From contig JAHLWE010000359.1 in the NCBI GenBank assembly GCA_019058135.1, positions 1 through 8,101 of the forward strand: 8,101 bases of DNA, in the 5' to 3' direction. Below the pieces are notes generated by a model. The model was not told the DNA's origin. It made no database searches and saw only the letters and a program-made list of their open reading frames with translations. Positions 5,809 through 8,101 of the stretch are shown in pieces. A program made the position numbers and the translations under genes. The stretch comes from Promethearchaeota archaeon (lineage in GTDB: Archaea; Asgardarchaeota; Lokiarchaeia; Sigyniarchaeales; SOKP01). Positions within the stretch are counted from its first letter, which is position 1; each line of letters opens with the position of its first letter.

Positions 5809-6633
5809 TTATCCTTTCACAGCTCCAGTCATAAATCCTTTTATAAGATATTTTCCCAATATTAAATAGACGATTAAGGCAGGTAATGTATACCATAAAG
5901 TGCCTGCCATTTGAAGATTCCACATGGCCACAAAACCACCCTTCAAATTTGCTAGAGCTACCGAAGCTGGCATAGCTTCAGTTCCCCTTGATAATACCAA
6001 ACCAAAGAGAAAATCGTTCCAAATGTTAGTAAACTGGAAAACTGACGCAACCACGAACGGCATTAGAGAAAGTGGTAATATTATCCGTCGATATATTATC
6101 CATGTCCCAGCTCCATCTGTTTTAGCCGCATTTATGAGACTATCAGGGATGCCTACGTAAAAACTCCTGAAAAGGAGGGTACAAATAGGGATACCATATA
6201 CCGTATGTGTTAGGATCAATCCCCATACGGTATTATATAACCCCCAACTAACCATGGTCATAACAAGAGGGACTAGAACTGCCTGGTATGGGATAAATAT
6301 CCCGATGATAAGACCTAGAAACACTGTGTTGGAACCCTTGAACTTGATTTTGGTTAATGTATAACCTGCAATGGAACCTAAAAAGCAAGATAGAATCGTC
6401 GCAACTGATGTAAAAATTAGACTATTCTGTAAAGGTCTTTGCATGATAATAAAGGTTTTTTCCAGCGGCTCCGTAGTCGGGGATGATGGTGGTTCTAAGG
6501 GTGTCGTGTAAATCAAATCTGCCTCTGTTTTGAAGGCTGTCATAATGCCAGCCCATAGTGGAAGAAGTGTCACTATTACGAAAAAAATAAGCAAAATATA
6601 AAGAATCACACGTTTAAATCTTAAAAATCTCAT
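5809..6633 (-). CDS. Carbohydrate ABC transporter permease, MalG/GtsC type
   Basis: The protein has 274 residues with six predicted membrane helices (about 9-30, 71-93, 103-126, 131-155, 192-213 and 245-265). The cytoplasmic EAA loop, N168-AAKTDGAG through L188, has the invariant Asp-Gly-Ala and proline that dock on the ATPase. It ends in a typical F-M-T-G-A-V-K-G tail. The stretch NIWNDFLFG and the ALANLKGG...WNLQMAGTL region resemble, from memory, the glucose/mannose permease branch (GtsC of bacteria, GlcU-like of archaea) more than the maltose one. It pairs with the preceding permease to form the channel. The ATG follows the upstream stop by 2 nt, with a strong AGGAGGA (6647-6641) seven bases before it, inside the end of the preceding gene, so the two are probably translationally coupled. 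Confidence 0.93.
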   Translation of the reverse strand: MRFLRFKRVILYILLIFFVIVTLLPLWAGIMTAFKTEADLIYTTPLEPPSSPTTEPLEKTFIIMQRPLQNSLIFTSVATILSCFLGSIAGYTLTKIKFKGSNTVFLGLIIGIFIPYQAVLVPLVMTMVSWGLYNTVWGLILTHTVYGIPICTLLFRSFYVGIPDSLINAAKTDGAGTWIIYRRIILPLSLMPFVVASVFQFTNIWNDFLFGLVLSRGTEAMPASVALANLKGGFVAMWNLQMAGTLWYTLPALIVYLILGKYLIKGFMTGAVKG

Positions 6634-6635
6634 TT

Positions 6636-7535
6636 CTATTTCCTCCTATATGTTGAATATAGATACGGTATTACTATTGCCATTACAAGCAAAAACAATA
6701 CTGTTGCAATGGTAGACCCATAGGCGAAATGCGTCATAGCAAAGGTCTCTTTGTACATCGTTAGTGGTAAGATTTCTGTGGCCCAACCAGCAGGTCCTCC
6801 ACCTGTTAATATATAAATGAAATCAAATGCTTTGAGAGCAAATACCATGAGAATAACAAAAGCGGTGAAGGTTGAAGCTTTTATTTGGGGGATTATAACA
6901 CGTTTGTATAGTTGAAAACCAGACGCCCCATCTACCTCTGCCGCCATAATATGAGATTCAGGAATGGATCTTATCCCAGCTAAAAAAATCAACATCGCAT
7001 ACCCCGCGAATTGCCATATTAGGGAAATGATAACGCAGAACATTGCCATATTTGGATCCGTAATCCATCCGGATTTTAGTAATTCGAGCCCAATTGTCTC
7101 AAGTAATGTATTTATAACCCCCATGGAAGGATTATACATCCATCTCCATAAAAATCCAGTGACTACGAACGAGAGAGTAAACGGTAATAAGTAGATGGTT
7201 CTAAATACAGACTCCTTCCTCACCTTTTGATCCAAGAGTATAGCCAAAAAGAGACCCAAAAATAAAGTACAGGGTACAAAAATTAGCATTAACAAAATAT
7301 TATTCATTAGAGAGGTAAAAAATATCGGGTCGCCAAGTAACTTTATATATTGATCAAACCCTACAATATTATAGCTTGGAACAAGACCTTCCCAGTCAGA
7401 AAGGGATACGACTACATTCCATCCGATGCCGATATAAACAAAGTAACCCACAAGCAATACGGATATTAGAAAAATGAACTGGATAATTATCCTATCTTTC
7501 GTAAAAATCTTTCGGGAAATCCTCTTTCTTTTCAA
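6636..7535 (-). CDS. Carbohydrate ABC transporter permease, MalF/GtsB type
   Basis: The protein has 299 residues with a basic cytoplasmic N-terminus (KRKRISRK) and six predicted helices (about 18-40, 75-100, 114-133, 164-188, 221-243 and 272-294). The EAA loop M197-AAEVDGASG to P216 contains the conserved Asp-Gly-Ala and Pro. The LTGGGPAGWATEILPLTMY segment near 243-261 is typical of MalF-class permeases for mono- or oligosaccharides. The start is TTG at 7535-7533: AAAGGTG (7547-7541) lies five bases before it, and the next in-frame Met would delete the first helix. It forms a heterodimer with the next permease. It follows the binding-protein gene by 120 bp, and the gap holds a T tract, so its expression is probably lower than that of the binding protein. 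The exact sugar is not decided by this subunit. Confidence 0.93.
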   Translation of the reverse strand: MKRKRISRKIFTKDRIIIQFIFLISVLLVGYFVYIGIGWNVVVSLSDWEGLVPSYNIVGFDQYIKLLGDPIFFTSLMNNILLMLIFVPCTLFLGLFLAILLDQKVRKESVFRTIYLLPFTLSFVVTGFLWRWMYNPSMGVINTLLETIGLELLKSGWITDPNMAMFCVIISLIWQFAGYAMLIFLAGIRSIPESHIMAAEVDGASGFQLYKRVIIPQIKASTFTAFVILMVFALKAFDFIYILTGGGPAGWATEILPLTMYKETFAMTHFAYGSTIATVLFLLVMAIVIPYLYSTYRRK

Positions 7536-7540
7536 TAAAA

Positions 7541-7547
7541 CACCTTT
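7541..7547 (-). promoter_or_regulatory. Ribosome site deciding a TTG start
   Basis: AAAGGTG on the minus strand, five bases before TTG 7535-7533. It identifies the rare TTG as the start of the first permease. No ATG or GTG lies between the site and the first membrane helix. Confidence 0.6.
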
Positions 7548-7592
7548 AAGAATTACTAAGTTAATTAATATTTTTATTTATCTAAAATTTTT

Positions 7593-7604
7593 AAAAAAAA
7601 AAAA
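7593..7604 (-). terminator. T12 tract between binding-protein and permease genes
   Basis: Twelve consecutive T residues on the minus strand, preceded by the pyrimidine-rich TTCCTTTCC, about 50 nt beyond the binding-protein stop. It fits a partial archaeal terminator that lets most transcripts end after the binding-protein gene while some read through into the permeases. An AT-rich box further on (about 7560-7585) could alternatively start a second transcript. Confidence 0.45.
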
Positions 7605-7655
7605 GGAAAGGAAGATTTTTTACACTCTTTCCATTTTAAATATTACATTTTACAT

Positions 7656-8101
7656 TCAATCTATCGACCAGACTTTAGTGTACTCATCACTTATTTGCGT
7701 TGTATAGCTAGTTAGAGCACTCGCTGCTGCACTTTCATCTAGATTCGTGACGTAACTAGATATTATATCAGACAACTTTACTTTGAACGCTTCAGGCGCA
7801 CCACTTCCATGAACCACACTTGGAAACATATATGTCACTTCCCCGAAGTCGCCTATAGCCGCCTTTTGATATGCACCATATTTAGTTATGTCTGCGTCAG
7901 TACGTGCGGCAATAGAGCCTTTTATGGGGTTGAAGGCGTCCTGACCCGCCTTAGAAGCTACAACCTTTAGCCATCTCTCTGAATTTGTGGGATGGGATAC
8001 ACCTCTCGGGTGCTGGAAGCAATCTATGCAAAGACCATACATATCTCCGGTTCCAGGGACTGCAAATGTTCCATAATCCTCGCCATATATCTTATCAGCT
8101 A
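7656..8101 (-). CDS. Sugar-binding protein of ABC transporter, C-terminal part (glucose/mannose type)
   Basis: The last 147 codons of a solute-binding protein; the gene runs off the right edge and the frame is open to 8101. The first visible residues are A-D-K-I-Y-G-E-D-Y-G-T-F. The segment P-G-T-G-D-M-Y-G-L-C-I-D, then HPTNSERWLK, ASKAGQDAFN and KGSIAARTD, are hallmarks of the C-terminal lobe of family-1 (COG1653) sugar-binding proteins. The 'GQxxFNPxKGSIxARTD' signature resembles those of the Thermus-type glucose/galactose binder and GtsA relatives, so an aldohexose such as glucose or mannose is the best guess. The missing N-terminus would carry a secretion or lipoprotein signal. It captures sugar outside the cell and delivers it to the two permeases encoded next. 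By hand count, GC is 45% at 7861-7920 and 50% at 7921-7980, above the neighbouring genes. No start codon of this gene is in the window. Confidence 0.92.
   Translation of the reverse strand, partial: ADKIYGEDYGTFAVPGTGDMYGLCIDCFQHPRGVSHPTNSERWLKVVASKAGQDAFNPIKGSIAARTDADITKYGAYQKAAIGDFGEVTYMFPSVVHGSGAPEAFKVKLSDIISSYVTNLDESAAASALTSYTTQISDEYTKVWSID

Noticed and set aside
5543..5869. A 108-codon plus-strand frame across the ATPase gene
   Set aside because: It lies opposite the intact Walker A, Q-loop and permease-end coding regions and shows no start signal or motif.

Overview
The window reads as a piece of an AT-rich archaeal chromosome, most probably an anaerobic, Asgard (Lokiarchaeia-like) lineage. 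The archaeal signs are TATA/BRE-type promoter boxes, at least one start that fits leaderless transcription, GGTG-type Shine-Dalgarno sites, U-tract style terminators and AGA-rich codon use. The Asgard guess rests mainly on the style of two proteins: a coiled-coil protein ending in a zinc ribbon, and a small alpha/beta protein. It is an inference, not a proof.

Left part (1-3449): a divergent pair opens the window, made of the first 18 codons of a DUF523-type (TudS-like) protein on the minus strand and a 257-residue coiled-coil/zinc-ribbon protein on the plus strand. About 440 bp without a convincing gene follow. Next come a QueG/reductive-dehalogenase-like 8-cysteine iron-sulfur protein with a GTG start, a four-helix membrane protein whose frame is broken once, and a 74-residue DUF3303-like protein. 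These plus-strand genes are well spaced and look like separate transcripts.

Right part (3457-8101), all minus strand: read in transcription order there is a sugar-binding lipoprotein-type component (C-terminal part only, running off the window), two MalF/MalG-type permeases and a MalK/UgpC-type ATPase. Together they are a complete carbohydrate ABC importer; sequence flavour points to the glucose/mannose (Gts/Glc) branch. The permease-permease-ATPase trio is tightly packed (2 and 12 nt gaps) with clear Shine-Dalgarno sites. A 12-nt T tract sits between the binding-protein gene and the permeases. A Gfo/Idh/MocA oxidoreductase lies 225 bp downstream on the same strand with its own candidate promoter; it may act on the imported sugar or a derivative. 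It converges on the 74-residue gene with only 7 bp between the stops.

I see no tRNA, rRNA, CRISPR array, insertion sequence or origin. Nothing here proves a new multi-gene system. The most noteworthy items are the coiled-coil/zinc-ribbon protein, the QueG-like protein in an apparent archaeon, the frame break in the membrane protein, and the higher GC of the binding-protein gene.
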